From Brevundimonas sp. MYb52 (GTDB lineage Bacteria > Pseudomonadota > Alphaproteobacteria > Caulobacterales > Caulobacteraceae): a stretch of DNA of 64,000 nt. The position numbers and the translations under genes are program-made. Shown here piece by piece: positions 1-9,162 of this stretch (position 1 is the stretch's first letter; the number at the start of each line of letters is the position of its first letter). The stretch is from NCBI RefSeq assembly GCF_002979535.1, contig NZ_PCPB01000014.1, positions 1 through 64,000 of the forward strand, written 5' to 3'. A model generated the notes under the pieces. It had not been told where the DNA came from. It did not search any database and saw only the letters and a program-made list of their open reading frames with translations.

Positions 1-1291
1 GGGGCGGGCTCTTGCGGCCCTTGGCGCGCGATCCGCCGGGCGAGGCGGCGGCGGCGATCTGGGCCGCCAGCGCCCGGCGCGCCTTGGCCTGGGGGCGGCT
101 GGTGACATAGGGCTCGCCCAGACGCGGCAGGATTTCGGAGGCGAAGCCGGGGCCGTCGTCGAGGATGTCGATCTCGATCCAGCCGGCGTCGACGATGGCG
201 GTGACGCGCACCCGACTGTGGGCGAAATCGGCGGCGTTCTCGACCAGGGTCGACAGGCCGTGGATGACCTCGGGCAGGCGGTGGACGCGGGGCAGGGGCT
301 GGCCCGGCGGGGCCTTCACCGCCGTCTGGAAATCCAGATCAAAGCCCCGGTGCGGCTCGACCACCTCCTCCAGCAGGGCCTTGAGGTCGACGTCGGCGTA
401 GAGGGCGTCGCCTTCCTCTGGCTGGGCCGACAACTGTTTCAGGATGTCGCGGCAGCGCTCGGCTTGCTGCAGCATCAGGGCGGCGTCCTCGGCCACCGGG
501 CTGTCGGGGGGCGAGGCGCGCAGAAGTTCCTTGGCCACGACCTGGATGGTGGCCAGGGGCGTGCCCAGTTCGTGGGCGGCGGCGGCGGCCAGACCGCCGA
601 GCGCCGCCAGCCTCTGTTCGCGTTGCAGCACGTCCTGGGTGGTGGCCAGGGCCAGCTCCAGCTTCTCGGCGTCGGCCGCCACCTTCCAGGCATAGCCCGA
701 GGTGAACAGGACCCCGGTGGCCAGGGCCAGGCCCATGCCGAAGCGATAGAGGGGCGGCAGGACCAGGTGCTCGTGCAGGCGCCAGGGCAGGGGCAGGGAC
801 CAGGAGAAGAGAACGGCGAGCGCAATCAGGGCCATGACCCCGAGCACCAGGGCCTGACGCGAGGGCAGGGAGGCCGCGGCGATGGTCACGGGCGCGACCA
901 GCAGCAGGCAGAAGGGATTGTCCAGTCCGCCGGTCAGGGCCAGCAGGGTAGCCAACTGCAGGATGTCGAAGCCCAACTGGGCCGCCGTCTGCGGGCCGTT
1001 GGGCAGGCTGCCGTCGATGCGGCGGGCGCGAGCCATGGTGGCCAGGTTCATGACGACGCCTGCGCCGATGGTCGCCAGGCATTCCCACAGGGGCAGCGGG
1101 AAATGCAGGGCGAAATAGGCGGTCAGGATGGCGCAGGTCTGGCCGAAGACCGCCAGCCAGCGCAGCACGATCAGGGTGCGCAACGACAGGCCGCGCCCGC
1201 GCCGGGGCCGCTCGCGCAGGGCCTCCATGGCGCCGGGGTGGCCCGCGACCTTCACGGCCTGCGACAGGGAGGGGGCTTCTGTGCTGCTCAC
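1..1291 (-). CDS. regB: RegB/PrrB/ActS-type redox sensor histidine kinase (3' end beyond window)
   Basis: Membrane sensor kinase of the RegB/PrrB global redox family, which senses the quinone pool and cytoplasmic redox state and phosphorylates a RegA-type regulator. I read it from a GTG at 1291 (GTG AGC AGC...), giving 430 visible residues with several hydrophobic segments at about 36-200. The RegB quinone-site heptapeptide GGLDNPF is at 121-127 and the H-box AAAHELGTPLA has its histidine at 240. Cys280 lies 40 residues after that His, the same spacing as the H225/C265 pair reported for R. capsulatus RegB. The ATPase domain (GEPYVTSR) is followed by an Ala/Lys-rich stretch before the window edge, where GLGLG would be expected. 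The divergent sco gene supports the call (PrrBCA-like neighbourhood). The C-terminus is not visible. Confidence 0.85.
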   Translation of the reverse strand, partial: MSSTEAPSLSQAVKVAGHPGAMEALRERPRRGRGLSLRTLIVLRWLAVFGQTCAILTAYFALHFPLPLWECLATIGAGVVMNLATMARARRIDGSLPNGPQTAAQLGFDILQLATLLALTGGLDNPFCLLLVAPVTIAAASLPSRQALVLGVMALIALAVLFSWSLPLPWRLHEHLVLPPLYRFGMGLALATGVLFTSGYAWKVAADAEKLELALATTQDVLQREQRLAALGGLAAAAAHELGTPLATIQVVAKELLRASPPDSPVAEDAALMLQQAERCRDILKQLSAQPEEGDALYADVDLKALLEEVVEPHRGFDLDFQTAVKAPPGQPLPRVHRLPEVIHGLSTLVENAADFAHSRVRVTAIVDAGWIEIDILDDGPGFASEILPRLGEPYVTSRPQAKARRALAAQIAAAASPGGSRAKGRKSPP

Positions 1292-1349
1292 GCCTCTTCT
1301 ATAGACCGCCAAGCTGACGGCTGCATCCTCGCCGTCGCAGGAGAAGCCG

Positions 1350-1970
1350 ATGCCGCGTCGCCCCGTCATTCTGTTCGCCGCCGCCTGTGCGGTCATCGCC
1401 CTGGCGCTTGGCCTGATCACCATGGTCGTGGTCAAGGGGCGCGAGCAGTCGGCCCAGGTCGCTGAAAGCGGGACGGGGCAGCCGAGCGTCGGCGGTCCCT
1501 TCACCCTGACCAATCAGGACGGGCAGGTCGTCGATCAGTCGATCCTGAAGGACAAGTGGACCCTGGTCTTCTTCGGCTTCACCTACTGCCCCGACTACTG
1601 CCCGACGACGCTGGGCGTCCTCAACGCCGTGCAGGAGCGGATGGGTGACAAGGCCAAGGACCTGCAGATCGTCTTCATCAGCATCGACCCCGAGCGCGAT
1701 ACGCCCCAGCTGCTGAAGGACTATCTGTCGTCGGACGGCTTCCCCACGGGCGTCGTCGGCCTGACTGGCACGCCGGAACAGACGGCCCAGGTCGCGAAGG
1801 CATACCGCGCCTTCTACCAGAAGGTCGGTGAGGGCGAGGGCTATACGATGAACCACAGCCTGACCGTCTATCTGATGGGGCCGGACGGCCAGTTCCGCAG
1901 CGCCGTGGCCCATGACCTGGGGCCGGACCGGACCGCCAAGCTGATCGAGAACGCCATGGAGCGCGGTTGA
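1350..1970 (+). CDS. SCO1/SenC/PrrC family copper chaperone
   Basis: Membrane-anchored thioredoxin-fold protein of the SCO family, which delivers copper to or reduces the CuA centre of cytochrome c oxidase and in Rhodobacter (PrrC) links oxidase to PrrB signalling. 206 residues: one N-terminal membrane anchor (about 6-28), then the copper motif CPDYC with Cys80 and Cys84, SIDPERDTP at about 111-119, and the third copper ligand His169 in NHSLTVYL. Length and motifs are standard. The ATG has AGGAG a few bases upstream. It diverges from the regB-like gene across only 58 bp, so the two promoters must overlap. Confidence 0.92.
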   Translation: MPRRPVILFAAACAVIALALGLITMVVVKGREQSAQVAESGTGQPSVGGPFTLTNQDGQVVDQSILKDKWTLVFFGFTYCPDYCPTTLGVLNAVQERMGDKAKDLQIVFISIDPERDTPQLLKDYLSSDGFPTGVVGLTGTPEQTAQVAKAYRAFYQKVGEGEGYTMNHSLTVYLMGPDGQFRSAVAHDLGPDRTAKLIENAMERG

Positions 1971-2066
1971 TCACCTTTCCCTGATCAGGGCGACCTTGGT
2001 CTGTTTTGCGCTGAAACCTAATATATGCTGCACTGCCGCATCGGCGGGGGCCGCAGTCGGGGTTTC

Positions 2067-3347
2067 ATGCTCTACGCATTTCACGAGCTCGCCTATCATT
2101 CGGCGACGCCGTTTCGGATCGGGGCCCAGATGGCCCGCCAGTTCTGGACGTCGCCCTTCAACCCGGCGTCTGACACGGCCATCGGCCGCACGGCCTATGC
2201 CTCGGCCGAGGTGTTCGAGAGCCTGACGCGCCGCTACGGCAAGCCCGGCTGGGGGCTAGAGGCGATCGACATTGACGGTCACGCCGTCCGCACGACCGAA
2301 CAGGTCGTCTGGTCTTCGCCCTGGTGCCGGCTGGTGCGCTTCAAGCGCGATGCGGGCGATCTGAAGAAGGCCGGCAAGCCGTCAGACGCCCCAGCGGTCC
2401 TGATCGTCGCGCCGCTGTCGGGCCACTACGCCACCCTGCTGCGTGGCACGGTCGAGGGCTTCCTTCAGGACCACGACGTCTATGTCAGCGACTGGGAGAA
2501 CGCCCGCCAGGTGCCGGTGCTGGAAGGCCGCTTCGACTTCAACGACTACATCGATCACGTCCGGGCCATGCTGACCGCCATCGGCCCGCGCGCCCACGTC
2601 GTCGGCGTCTGTCAGCCGGGACCGCCGGTGCTGGCGGCCTGCGCCGTGATGGCGGCCGAGAACGACCCGAACCGGCCCGCTTCCATGACCTTCATGGGTT
2701 CGCCCATCGACGCCCGCCTGTCGCCGACCGTGACCAACCAGCTGGCCGAGGAAAAGCCCTTCACCTGGTTCAAGTCGAACATGATCCACACCGTGCCTTG
2801 GCCCTATCCGGGGTTCGGGCGGCGGGTCTATCCGGGCTTCGTCCAGCTTTACAGCTTTATGTCGATGAACGAGGACAAGCACATCGACGCCCACCGCCGC
2901 TATTTCGAGAGTCTGGTCGATGGCGACGGCGACGGGGTCGAGAAGCACGAGCAGTTCTACGACGAATACCTGTCGGTGCTGGACCTGACCGAGGAATTCT
3001 ATCTTCAGACCATCGACATTGTCTTCCAGCAGCATCTGCTGGCGCGCGGCCTGCTGGAACATCAAGGCAAGGTGGTGGACCTGTCGGCCATCACCGACAT
3101 CGGCCTGGCCACGGTCGAGGGCGAGAAGGACGACATCTCCGGTGTGGGTCAGACCCAGGCCGCGCATGGCCTGACGCCCAATCTTCCCGATGACCGCCGC
3201 CTGCTCTATGTCCAGCCGGGCGTGGGCCATTACGGCGTTTTCAACGGCCGCCGCTTCCGTGACGAAATCTATCCGCGGGTGCGCGACTTCATCGCCCAGA
3301 ACGAGAGCTTGAGTGCAGTACCGGAACGGTCAGCGGCTGCCGCTTGA
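2067..3347 (+). CDS. phaZ: Intracellular polyhydroxybutyrate depolymerase
   Basis: Degrades intracellular PHB granules. 426 residues with the architecture of the PhaZa1 family: an N-terminal conserved region (LYAFHELA) and an alpha/beta hydrolase core whose nucleophile elbow carries Cys instead of Ser (GVCQPGPPV, Cys182; R. eutropha PhaZa1 uses Cys183). A conserved C-terminal block with VGHYGVFNGRR should supply the catalytic His. An in-frame start exists 14 codons upstream at 2025, but family proteins begin at MLYAxHEL, so I prefer 2067. Its 3' end overlaps the next gene by 35 bp. A 3-hydroxybutyryl-CoA dehydrogenase at 17987-18862 may belong to the same PHB/butyrate metabolism. Confidence 0.9.
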   Translation: MLYAFHELAYHSATPFRIGAQMARQFWTSPFNPASDTAIGRTAYASAEVFESLTRRYGKPGWGLEAIDIDGHAVRTTEQVVWSSPWCRLVRFKRDAGDLKKAGKPSDAPAVLIVAPLSGHYATLLRGTVEGFLQDHDVYVSDWENARQVPVLEGRFDFNDYIDHVRAMLTAIGPRAHVVGVCQPGPPVLAACAVMAAENDPNRPASMTFMGSPIDARLSPTVTNQLAEEKPFTWFKSNMIHTVPWPYPGFGRRVYPGFVQLYSFMSMNEDKHIDAHRRYFESLVDGDGDGVEKHEQFYDEYLSVLDLTEEFYLQTIDIVFQQHLLARGLLEHQGKVVDLSAITDIGLATVEGEKDDISGVGQTQAAHGLTPNLPDDRRLLYVQPGVGHYGVFNGRRFRDEIYPRVRDFIAQNESLSAVPERSAAAA

Positions 3348-4026
3348 GGGCGGAGGCGCCCTTCGCCTGTCGGTGAACCCGCGCGCACGAAGGCTGTCGA
3401 TCCGCATCGATGCTCGCGCCGGCGAAGCCGTGGCCGTGGCCCCGTCTGAGCGTCGCCTGACCGAGGTCGTGGCCTTCGCCCGCACCAAGTCCGAATGGAT
3501 CGCCGACCGACTGGCGGCGCGGGTCGCGGGCGCGCCGCTGGAGCCGGGCGCGACCGTATCCTGGCTGGGGCGGAGCGTGCGGCTGGAGGCGGTCGGCGGG
3601 GCGGGCGCGGCGCGTCTGGTCGAGACGTCGGACGGTCCCGTGATCCGCTCGGGCGGCGAGGGCGAGGCCTACTCGCGTCGGGTCGAGAACTGGTTCAAGC
3701 GGGCGGCGCGGGCCTTTCTGGTCGAGCGCACGGAGGTCCATCTGAAGACCTTGGGCCAAAAGCCGGTCAAGGTGTCGATCGTCGACACCCGCTCGCGCTG
3801 GGGCTCATGCAGTCCGCACAACCGCTCGATCCGCTATTCGTGGCGGGTGATCATGGCCCCCTCAGAGGTGGCCGACTATCTGGCCGCGCACGAGGTCGCC
3901 CACCTGGTCCACGCCAACCATAGTCCGGCCTATTGGTCGGTGGTGCATAGGCTGGTCGGCGACCATCGCCCCTTCCGTCAATGGCTGCGCGACCACGGCG
4001 CGGCCCTGCACGCCGTGGGGCGCTGA
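3313..4026 (+). CDS. YgjP-like M48-type metallopeptidase (DUF45)
   Basis: 237-residue protein of the YgjP/DUF45 family of SprT/WLM-like zinc metallopeptidases. The zinc-binding helix HEVAHLVHANHS (HExxH plus a downstream His) and the family signature TRSRWGSCSPHN just before it are both present. It starts at a GTG inside the end of phaZ (35-bp overlap), suggesting translational coupling; no better start lies downstream before the conserved N-terminal strand. The substrate is unknown for this family. There is no signal peptide, so it is probably cytoplasmic. Confidence 0.85.
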   Translation: MQYRNGQRLPLEGGGALRLSVNPRARRLSIRIDARAGEAVAVAPSERRLTEVVAFARTKSEWIADRLAARVAGAPLEPGATVSWLGRSVRLEAVGGAGAARLVETSDGPVIRSGGEGEAYSRRVENWFKRAARAFLVERTEVHLKTLGQKPVKVSIVDTRSRWGSCSPHNRSIRYSWRVIMAPSEVADYLAAHEVAHLVHANHSPAYWSVVHRLVGDHRPFRQWLRDHGAALHAVGR

Positions 4027-4035
4027 GGCGGCGCC

Positions 4036-6114
4036 TTAGAAGAAGTCGGCGTCGGCCTTCTTCTCGGCGCGTGGGGCTTCCTTGGCAGCCGGCTGGGGCG
4101 AGGTCGGGCGGATAACCGGCTGATCGTTGGGCAGGGGGGCGGGCGTCGGGATGGGCTGGCCATCCACGACCGCCGGGCCGGGCAGGCCTTCCGTAGGCTG
4201 GGCGTAGGGGTCCTGAACCTGGCCCATCATGTCGCCGACCGGATCGGGCGCGACCCAGCCCTCGGGCAGGGGCGGGCCGTTGGGGATGGCCTGGACCGCC
4301 AGCCTGGGCAGGGCGGCCTCCATGAAGCCGCGCCAGATGGCGGCCGGCGACGAGCCGCCGGTCACGCCGCGCATGGCCTTGTTGTCGTCCTTGCCCACCC
4401 AGACAGCGGCGACGAAACCGCCGGTGTAGCCGACGAACCAGGCGTCCTTGTAGTCCGAGGTGGTGCCGGTCTTGCCCGCGATGTCGCGTCCGCCGATGGC
4501 CGCCGAGCGGCCGCTGCCCGAGGTGATCACCCCGCGCAGCATCTGGTTCATGTAGTAGAGCGACGGGTTGTTGATGGTCTGGCCGTTTTCGCCCGTGCCG
4601 TGGTTGTAGATGACGCGTCCCGAGGGGGTGCGGATGCGGCTGATGCCATAGGCTTCGACCTTCTTGCCGCCGTTGGCGAAGGCGTCGTAGGCCTGGGCCA
4701 TCTCCAGGGGGCTGACCTCGACGGCGCCCAGGGCCATGGACGGCTGCAGGCCGATCTCGCTGGTGATGCCCAGGCGACGCGCGGCGCGGGCCACGTTGTC
4801 GCGACCGACCTGATCAGCGACGTAGGCGGCGACTGTATTGGTCGATTGAGCCACGGCTTGCGCCAATGTCATCTGGCCGGAGAAGCGCCCGGAATAGTTT
4901 TTCGGCGACCAGCCGCCGATGGTGACGGGCTGATCCACGACTGGGGTGGTCGGGGTGTAGCCGGCCTCGACCGCCGCCAGATAGACGAAGGGCTTCCACG
5001 CCGAGCCGGCCTGACGGCGGGCGTCCGTGGCGCGGTTGAACTGGCTGTCGGCGTAGGAGCCGCCGCCGATCATGGCGCGGACCCGGCCTTCGCCGTCCAG
5101 GGCGACCAGGGCCGCCTGTTCGACTCCCCGACCCTTGTCGCGGTCCAGGATGCGGCGCACGGCGCGCTCGGCGTCGGTCTGCAGCGTCAGGTCCAGGGTG
5201 GTCTCGACCACCATGTCCTCGGTCGGCTCGCCGACCAGGCTGCGGATCTGCTTGTCCAGCCAGTCGATGAAATACTGGGCGTGCTGGCTGGCCAGGGTGC
5301 GCGAGACGCGAACCGGCTGGGCCACGGCGGCGTCGCGTTGGGCCGGGGTAATGGCGCCGACATCGACCATTTCATTGAGGACGACATTGGCGCGAGTGGC
5401 GGCGCGCTCGCTTTCGGAGACGGGCGAATAGCGCGAGGGGGCCTTCAGCAGGCCGGCCAGCAGGGCGGATTCGCCGACCGTCAGCTTGTCCGCGCTCTTG
5501 TCGAAGTAGCGCTGCGAGGCCGCCTCGATGCCATAGGCGCCGGCGCCGAAATAGACGCGGTTCAGATAGAGGGCGAGGATCTCTTTCTTGGTGAACTTCA
5601 TCTCCAGCCAGACGGCCAGCATCAGCTCCTGGACCTTGCGCTTCAGGTTCTGGTCGGGCGTCAGGAACAGGTTCTTGGCCAGTTGCTGGGTGATGGTCGA
5701 GCCGCCCTGGACCACGCGCCCGGCCTTGAGGTTCAGGGCCATGGCCCGGCTCATGCCGATGGGGTCGAAACCGGGGTGGTGATAGAAGCGCCGGTCCTCG
5801 ATGGCGATGAAGGCGGCCGGGACATAGTCGGGCAGGGCGTCCAGATCGACCGGAGGCGCCATCTGGGTGCCGCGCACTGCAATCAGGGCGCCGGAACGGT
5901 CCAGATAGGTGATCGAGGGCTGGCGATCGACGTCATAGAGGGTCGAGGTGTCGGGCAGGTCGCGCGCGAAGACAGCGAAGAAGACGACCGCGAAGATCAG
6001 GCCCCAGACGGCCAGCACCGCGCCCCAGTAAAGCAGGTTGCCGAGGAAGGACCGACGCGGCTTCTTGCCGCCGCCCTGTTCATTGCGGTCCGGTCCGCCG
6101 TCTCTACGCGCCAT
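4036..6114 (-). CDS. Bifunctional penicillin-binding protein 1A family
   Basis: Class A PBP that polymerises and crosslinks peptidoglycan at the inner membrane. 692 residues: a basic cytoplasmic tail, one transmembrane segment (about 24-50), a GT51 transglycosylase domain with the catalytic Glu in EDRRFYHHPGFD (Glu106) and GGSTITQQLAKN, then a transpeptidase domain with SAWK (SxxK), STNT (SxN) and KTGTTSDYKDAW (KTG). The C-terminal tail is Pro/Ala/Lys-rich and likely disordered. It is shorter than E. coli PBP1A (about 850) because the insert domains are small, as in many alphaproteobacteria. The last two genes converge with 9 bp between them. Confidence 0.92.
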   Translation of the reverse strand: MARRDGGPDRNEQGGGKKPRRSFLGNLLYWGAVLAVWGLIFAVVFFAVFARDLPDTSTLYDVDRQPSITYLDRSGALIAVRGTQMAPPVDLDALPDYVPAAFIAIEDRRFYHHPGFDPIGMSRAMALNLKAGRVVQGGSTITQQLAKNLFLTPDQNLKRKVQELMLAVWLEMKFTKKEILALYLNRVYFGAGAYGIEAASQRYFDKSADKLTVGESALLAGLLKAPSRYSPVSESERAATRANVVLNEMVDVGAITPAQRDAAVAQPVRVSRTLASQHAQYFIDWLDKQIRSLVGEPTEDMVVETTLDLTLQTDAERAVRRILDRDKGRGVEQAALVALDGEGRVRAMIGGGSYADSQFNRATDARRQAGSAWKPFVYLAAVEAGYTPTTPVVDQPVTIGGWSPKNYSGRFSGQMTLAQAVAQSTNTVAAYVADQVGRDNVARAARRLGITSEIGLQPSMALGAVEVSPLEMAQAYDAFANGGKKVEAYGISRIRTPSGRVIYNHGTGENGQTINNPSLYYMNQMLRGVITSGSGRSAAIGGRDIAGKTGTTSDYKDAWFVGYTGGFVAAVWVGKDDNKAMRGVTGGSSPAAIWRGFMEAALPRLAVQAIPNGPPLPEGWVAPDPVGDMMGQVQDPYAQPTEGLPGPAVVDGQPIPTPAPLPNDQPVIRPTSPQPAAKEAPRAEKKADADFF

Positions 6115-6200
6115 GAAAGTCCCTCTTGCCAGCGACGCGACCCTAGCCGGTCACGTCGCTGCAGAAAACGCCCCGCTTGAGTTCACATGAGCGTGAGCGT

Positions 6201-6821
6201 CTATTTCGCCGAAAGAATGGCGCGTCGCGCCAGCCAGACGCCCTGATCGCCGTCGTTTTCGACCGTCAGCTCGGCCTCTGTCAGCAAGGCGCGATAGGCG
6301 TCGGGGTCCAGGCTGCCGTGATAGAGGGGTTCGCCGCGCCATTCGCCGATTGCTTCGCCATGGGCAGGGCCGGCGGTGAACATCAGGCGACCGCCGTCGG
6401 CCACGCGGGCGGCCAAGGCAGGCAGGACCAGGGTCTGGGCCTCGGGCGTCAGGTGAAACAGGCTGTGCCAGGCCAGAACGCCGTGGAAGGCGCCGTCCGG
6501 CAGGTCCTTGCGCATGTCGCCGAGCCGCCAGTCGCCTGAGGGCAGGGACTCGCGGGCATGGGCGATCAGGCTGGGCGAGGCCTCCAGGCCGATGAGTTTG
6601 AAACCGCGCGCCAACAGGGCGGCCCCGATCGGCCAGCCCGAACCGCTGCCCACGTCCAGCACGCGGCCGCCCGGCGGCCAGCCGGCCGTGAAACGGTCCA
6701 GCCAGGCGACCTCGTCCCAGTCGCCCTCGTTCCGGCGCAGCGCGTCGCCCCGGTCACGAATCCAATCTGCGGCCTTGTCCTGATAGAGGCCGATGATTCG
6801 ATCCGCGGCCGGATGGGTCAC
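6201..6821 (-). CDS. Class I SAM-dependent methyltransferase
   Basis: 206-residue methyltransferase of unknown substrate. The SAM-binding glycine loop VLDVGSGSGWPIG is at about 54-66, the acidic strand-2 end IGLEASP follows, and GVLAWHSLFHL is a typical motif-IV region. No other domain is visible. Its ATG overlaps the stop of the upstream hydrolase gene by 4 bp (ATGA), so the two are co-translated; whether they share a pathway is unknown. Confidence 0.85.
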   Translation of the reverse strand: MTHPAADRIIGLYQDKAADWIRDRGDALRRNEGDWDEVAWLDRFTAGWPPGGRVLDVGSGSGWPIGAALLARGFKLIGLEASPSLIAHARESLPSGDWRLGDMRKDLPDGAFHGVLAWHSLFHLTPEAQTLVLPALAARVADGGRLMFTAGPAHGEAIGEWRGEPLYHGSLDPDAYRALLTEAELTVENDGDQGVWLARRAILSAK

Positions 6822-7738
6822 TTGGCCAGGAAGGCGTCCAGATCGCCGTAGAAGGCCTGGGGCTGGTCCAGCATGATGAAGTGGGCGCTGTCGTCGATGC
6901 GCTTCAACTTCGCGCCGGGTAGGGCCGCGAACGACATCTGATAGATGGCGTCGGTGATGGCGTCGGTCATGCGCGGGTCGTTGAACTTCACATAGAGGAC
7001 CTCGACCGGGGCGGTGATTTTCGACAGCTCGGGGCGCAGGTCGGTGACGATCAGTTCGCGGAAGGCGGAGGCCGAGACCTGCTGGTCGCTGGCCTCGACG
7101 TCGGCCAGGGGGCCGGTGCGCGCGGCCTCGGTCTTGATCATGCCGGTGACGGCGGCCTTGGCCTGGGTCAGGTACTGATCGCGCGGGCTGGCGGATTGGG
7201 CGGCATAGACCTGATCGGCGACGGGGACGACGCTTTCCGCCGTCGTTCCGGGCGGGCCGAACATGGCGCCCATGAAGGGGATCATGTCCACGACCATCAG
7301 CTTGCCGACCAGATCGGGATGACGCGCGGCCAGCATCATGCCCATGGTCCCGCCCATGGAATGGCCGACGACGGCGGGCTTAGTCAGGCCCTGTTCGCGG
7401 ATGTAGCGGGCGATTTCCTCGGCGACGGGGGCGGCGACCGGGCCGGTCGCATTACCCTCGGCGGGGGCGCCGGCGAAGCCCTGCACATGGATGCGGTGGA
7501 CGCGGTAGGCGCCGTTGAGGTGATCGACCGTCCCCTGCCAGACGGCGGGCGAGGAGCTAAGGCCGGGGATGAAGATGACGTCCGGGCCCTGGCCCTCGAC
7601 GGCCACATGGATGCGGTCGGAGGCGAAGGCGGCGTGGCCGTGATCGGCGGCGTGGTTGGTGTGGCCGTCCTGGCCCAGGGCGGGCTGGGCGGCGGTCAGC
7701 ATCAGCAGGGCGACGGCGAGGGCGGTGTGGTGTTTCAT
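6818..7738 (-). CDS. Exported alpha/beta hydrolase
   Basis: 306-residue alpha/beta-fold hydrolase. The N-terminus (KHHTALAVALLMLTAAQPALG) is a Sec signal peptide, followed by a His-rich stretch that could bind metal, then the oxyanion strand VIFIPGLSSS, nucleophile elbow GHSMGGT (Ser near 127) and a terminal catalytic His in DDSAHFIMLDQP. Esterase or lipase-like activity in the periplasm is likely; the substrate is unknown. An in-frame start five codons upstream (7753) is possible, but the signal peptide fits 7738. It overlaps the methyltransferase gene and diverges from the Rieske gene over 120 bp. Confidence 0.83.
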   Translation of the reverse strand: MKHHTALAVALLMLTAAQPALGQDGHTNHAADHGHAAFASDRIHVAVEGQGPDVIFIPGLSSSPAVWQGTVDHLNGAYRVHRIHVQGFAGAPAEGNATGPVAAPVAEEIARYIREQGLTKPAVVGHSMGGTMGMMLAARHPDLVGKLMVVDMIPFMGAMFGPPGTTAESVVPVADQVYAAQSASPRDQYLTQAKAAVTGMIKTEAARTGPLADVEASDQQVSASAFRELIVTDLRPELSKITAPVEVLYVKFNDPRMTDAITDAIYQMSFAALPGAKLKRIDDSAHFIMLDQPQAFYGDLDAFLAK

Positions 7739-7858
7739 GTCATCTCTCCCCAAGTGGTGATCGTTGAACTAGATGATTCGCTTTGTAACGTAAAGTTCTT
7801 TTTGAATGTCATTGTTGACCCCGACGACACGAGCAGCGTCTCTTGGTAGAGAGGCGGG

Positions 7859-8986
7859 ATGAAGCCAGTCGCCGCCGATCCCGTCCAGTCCGCTGATGTC
7901 GCCGCTCCCGAAGCCAAGGCCCCGCCGACCGCCTTTGGAAAGGGCTTCGTGCGCGACGCCTGGTATTTCGTGGCCCTGGCGCGCGACGTGCCGGTCGCCA
8001 GCCTGAAGCGCTATGAGGTGATGGACGAGCCGGTGCTGATCGGTCGCACGCGCGCGGGCGAGGTCTATGCCATGCGCGACATCTGCCCCCACCGCGCCGC
8101 GCCTTTGTCGGCTGGGCGTCTGGTCGAGAAGCCGGGCGAGGGCGAGACGATCGAATGCCCCTATCACGGCTGGCGCTTCCGTCCCGACGGCGTCTGCGCC
8201 GCCATTCCCTCCCTGGTCGAGGATCAGGCCTTCGAGGCGAACCGCATCCGCGTGCGATCCTATCCGGTGCGCGAAAGCCAGGGTCTGGTCTTTGTCTGGA
8301 TGGCGGCGGACGCGCGCAACCCGTCCGAGCCGGACCACGAACCGCCGCTCTTCCCCGGCGCCGAGGGCGAGGCCAAGCTGGTCGAGGCCATGGATTTCGA
8401 CAGCCACATCGACCACGCCGTCATCGGTCTGATGGACCCCGCGCACGGCCCCTTCGTGCACCAGCAATGGTGGTGGCGGTCCGAGCATTCGATGCACGAG
8501 AAGGCCAAGACCTTTGCGCCGCGCGACTATGGCTGGGCCATGGTGCGCCACGCCCCGTCGTCGAACAGCCGCCTTTACAAGATCCTGGGCGGAGCCCCGG
8601 CGACCGAGATCACCTTCCGCCTGCCGGGCTACCGCTGGGAGCATATCCAGGTCGGCGCCAAGCAGGTGTTGGCCCTGACCTGCCTGACGCCGGTGACCGA
8701 GACCAAGACGCGCATCACCCAGATCTTCTGGTCCGACCACTGGGTGTTCAATGTCGCCAAGCCCTTCCTGCGGATGGGCGTGGTCGCCTTCCTGAAGCAG
8801 GACGGCGGGATGGTGAACCTGCAGAACGAAGGGCTGAAATACGACCCGGCCCTGATCTGGATCGACGACGCCGATAAGCAGGCCAAGTGGTATCAGCAGT
8901 TGAAGCGTGAATGGATCAAGAGCCGCGCCGAAGGCCGCGCCTTCCTCAATCCCATCAAGGAGGTGGTGCTTCGGTGGAAGAGCTAA
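7859..8986 (+). CDS. Rieske [2Fe-2S] ring-hydroxylating oxygenase, alpha-subunit type
   Basis: 375-residue oxygenase of the phenylpropionate-dioxygenase/vanillate-demethylase superfamily. The Rieske cluster ligands are C76-x-H78 (ICPHRAAPL) and C100-x2-H103 (CPYHGWRF). A C-terminal catalytic domain with a His/Asp-rich region (DSHIDHAVIGLMDPAHGP) provides the mononuclear iron site. A reductase partner is not encoded nearby, so it must use an electron donor encoded elsewhere. Substrate cannot be inferred. The ATG follows a GAGGCGGG ribosome site closely. Confidence 0.85.
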   Translation: MKPVAADPVQSADVAAPEAKAPPTAFGKGFVRDAWYFVALARDVPVASLKRYEVMDEPVLIGRTRAGEVYAMRDICPHRAAPLSAGRLVEKPGEGETIECPYHGWRFRPDGVCAAIPSLVEDQAFEANRIRVRSYPVRESQGLVFVWMAADARNPSEPDHEPPLFPGAEGEAKLVEAMDFDSHIDHAVIGLMDPAHGPFVHQQWWWRSEHSMHEKAKTFAPRDYGWAMVRHAPSSNSRLYKILGGAPATEITFRLPGYRWEHIQVGAKQVLALTCLTPVTETKTRITQIFWSDHWVFNVAKPFLRMGVVAFLKQDGGMVNLQNEGLKYDPALIWIDDADKQAKWYQQLKREWIKSRAEGRAFLNPIKEVVLRWKS

Positions 8987-9162
8987 AGCTCATCCACCTG
9001 TAGGCGCTATCGCTCGCCGCGCGGCGGCTCGCTGCTTGAGCGCGCGAAGCACCAAGCCGCGTCGGGTCGAGAAGGCGGAGCCTTCTGACCGCGGCCCCAA
9101 AAGAAAGGGTCGGGAGGTCCCGGAGGGCCGACGACCGCGGCCCTCCAAGAATGCGGCAGTGC
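8987..9162. repeat. Intergenic stretch with copy 1 of a 34-bp dispersed palindromic repeat
   Basis: Noncoding gap between the Rieske gene end and the TetR gene end. It holds GCGTCGGGTCGAGAAGGC... at 9059-9092, whose core AGAAGGC-GGA-GCCTTCT (9070-9086) forms a hairpin. The same 34 bp, with one central change (g to a), recurs at 54466-54499, so this is a dispersed intergenic repeat. The hairpin between two convergent genes could also act as a transcription barrier. No U-tract follows it. Confidence 0.7.
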
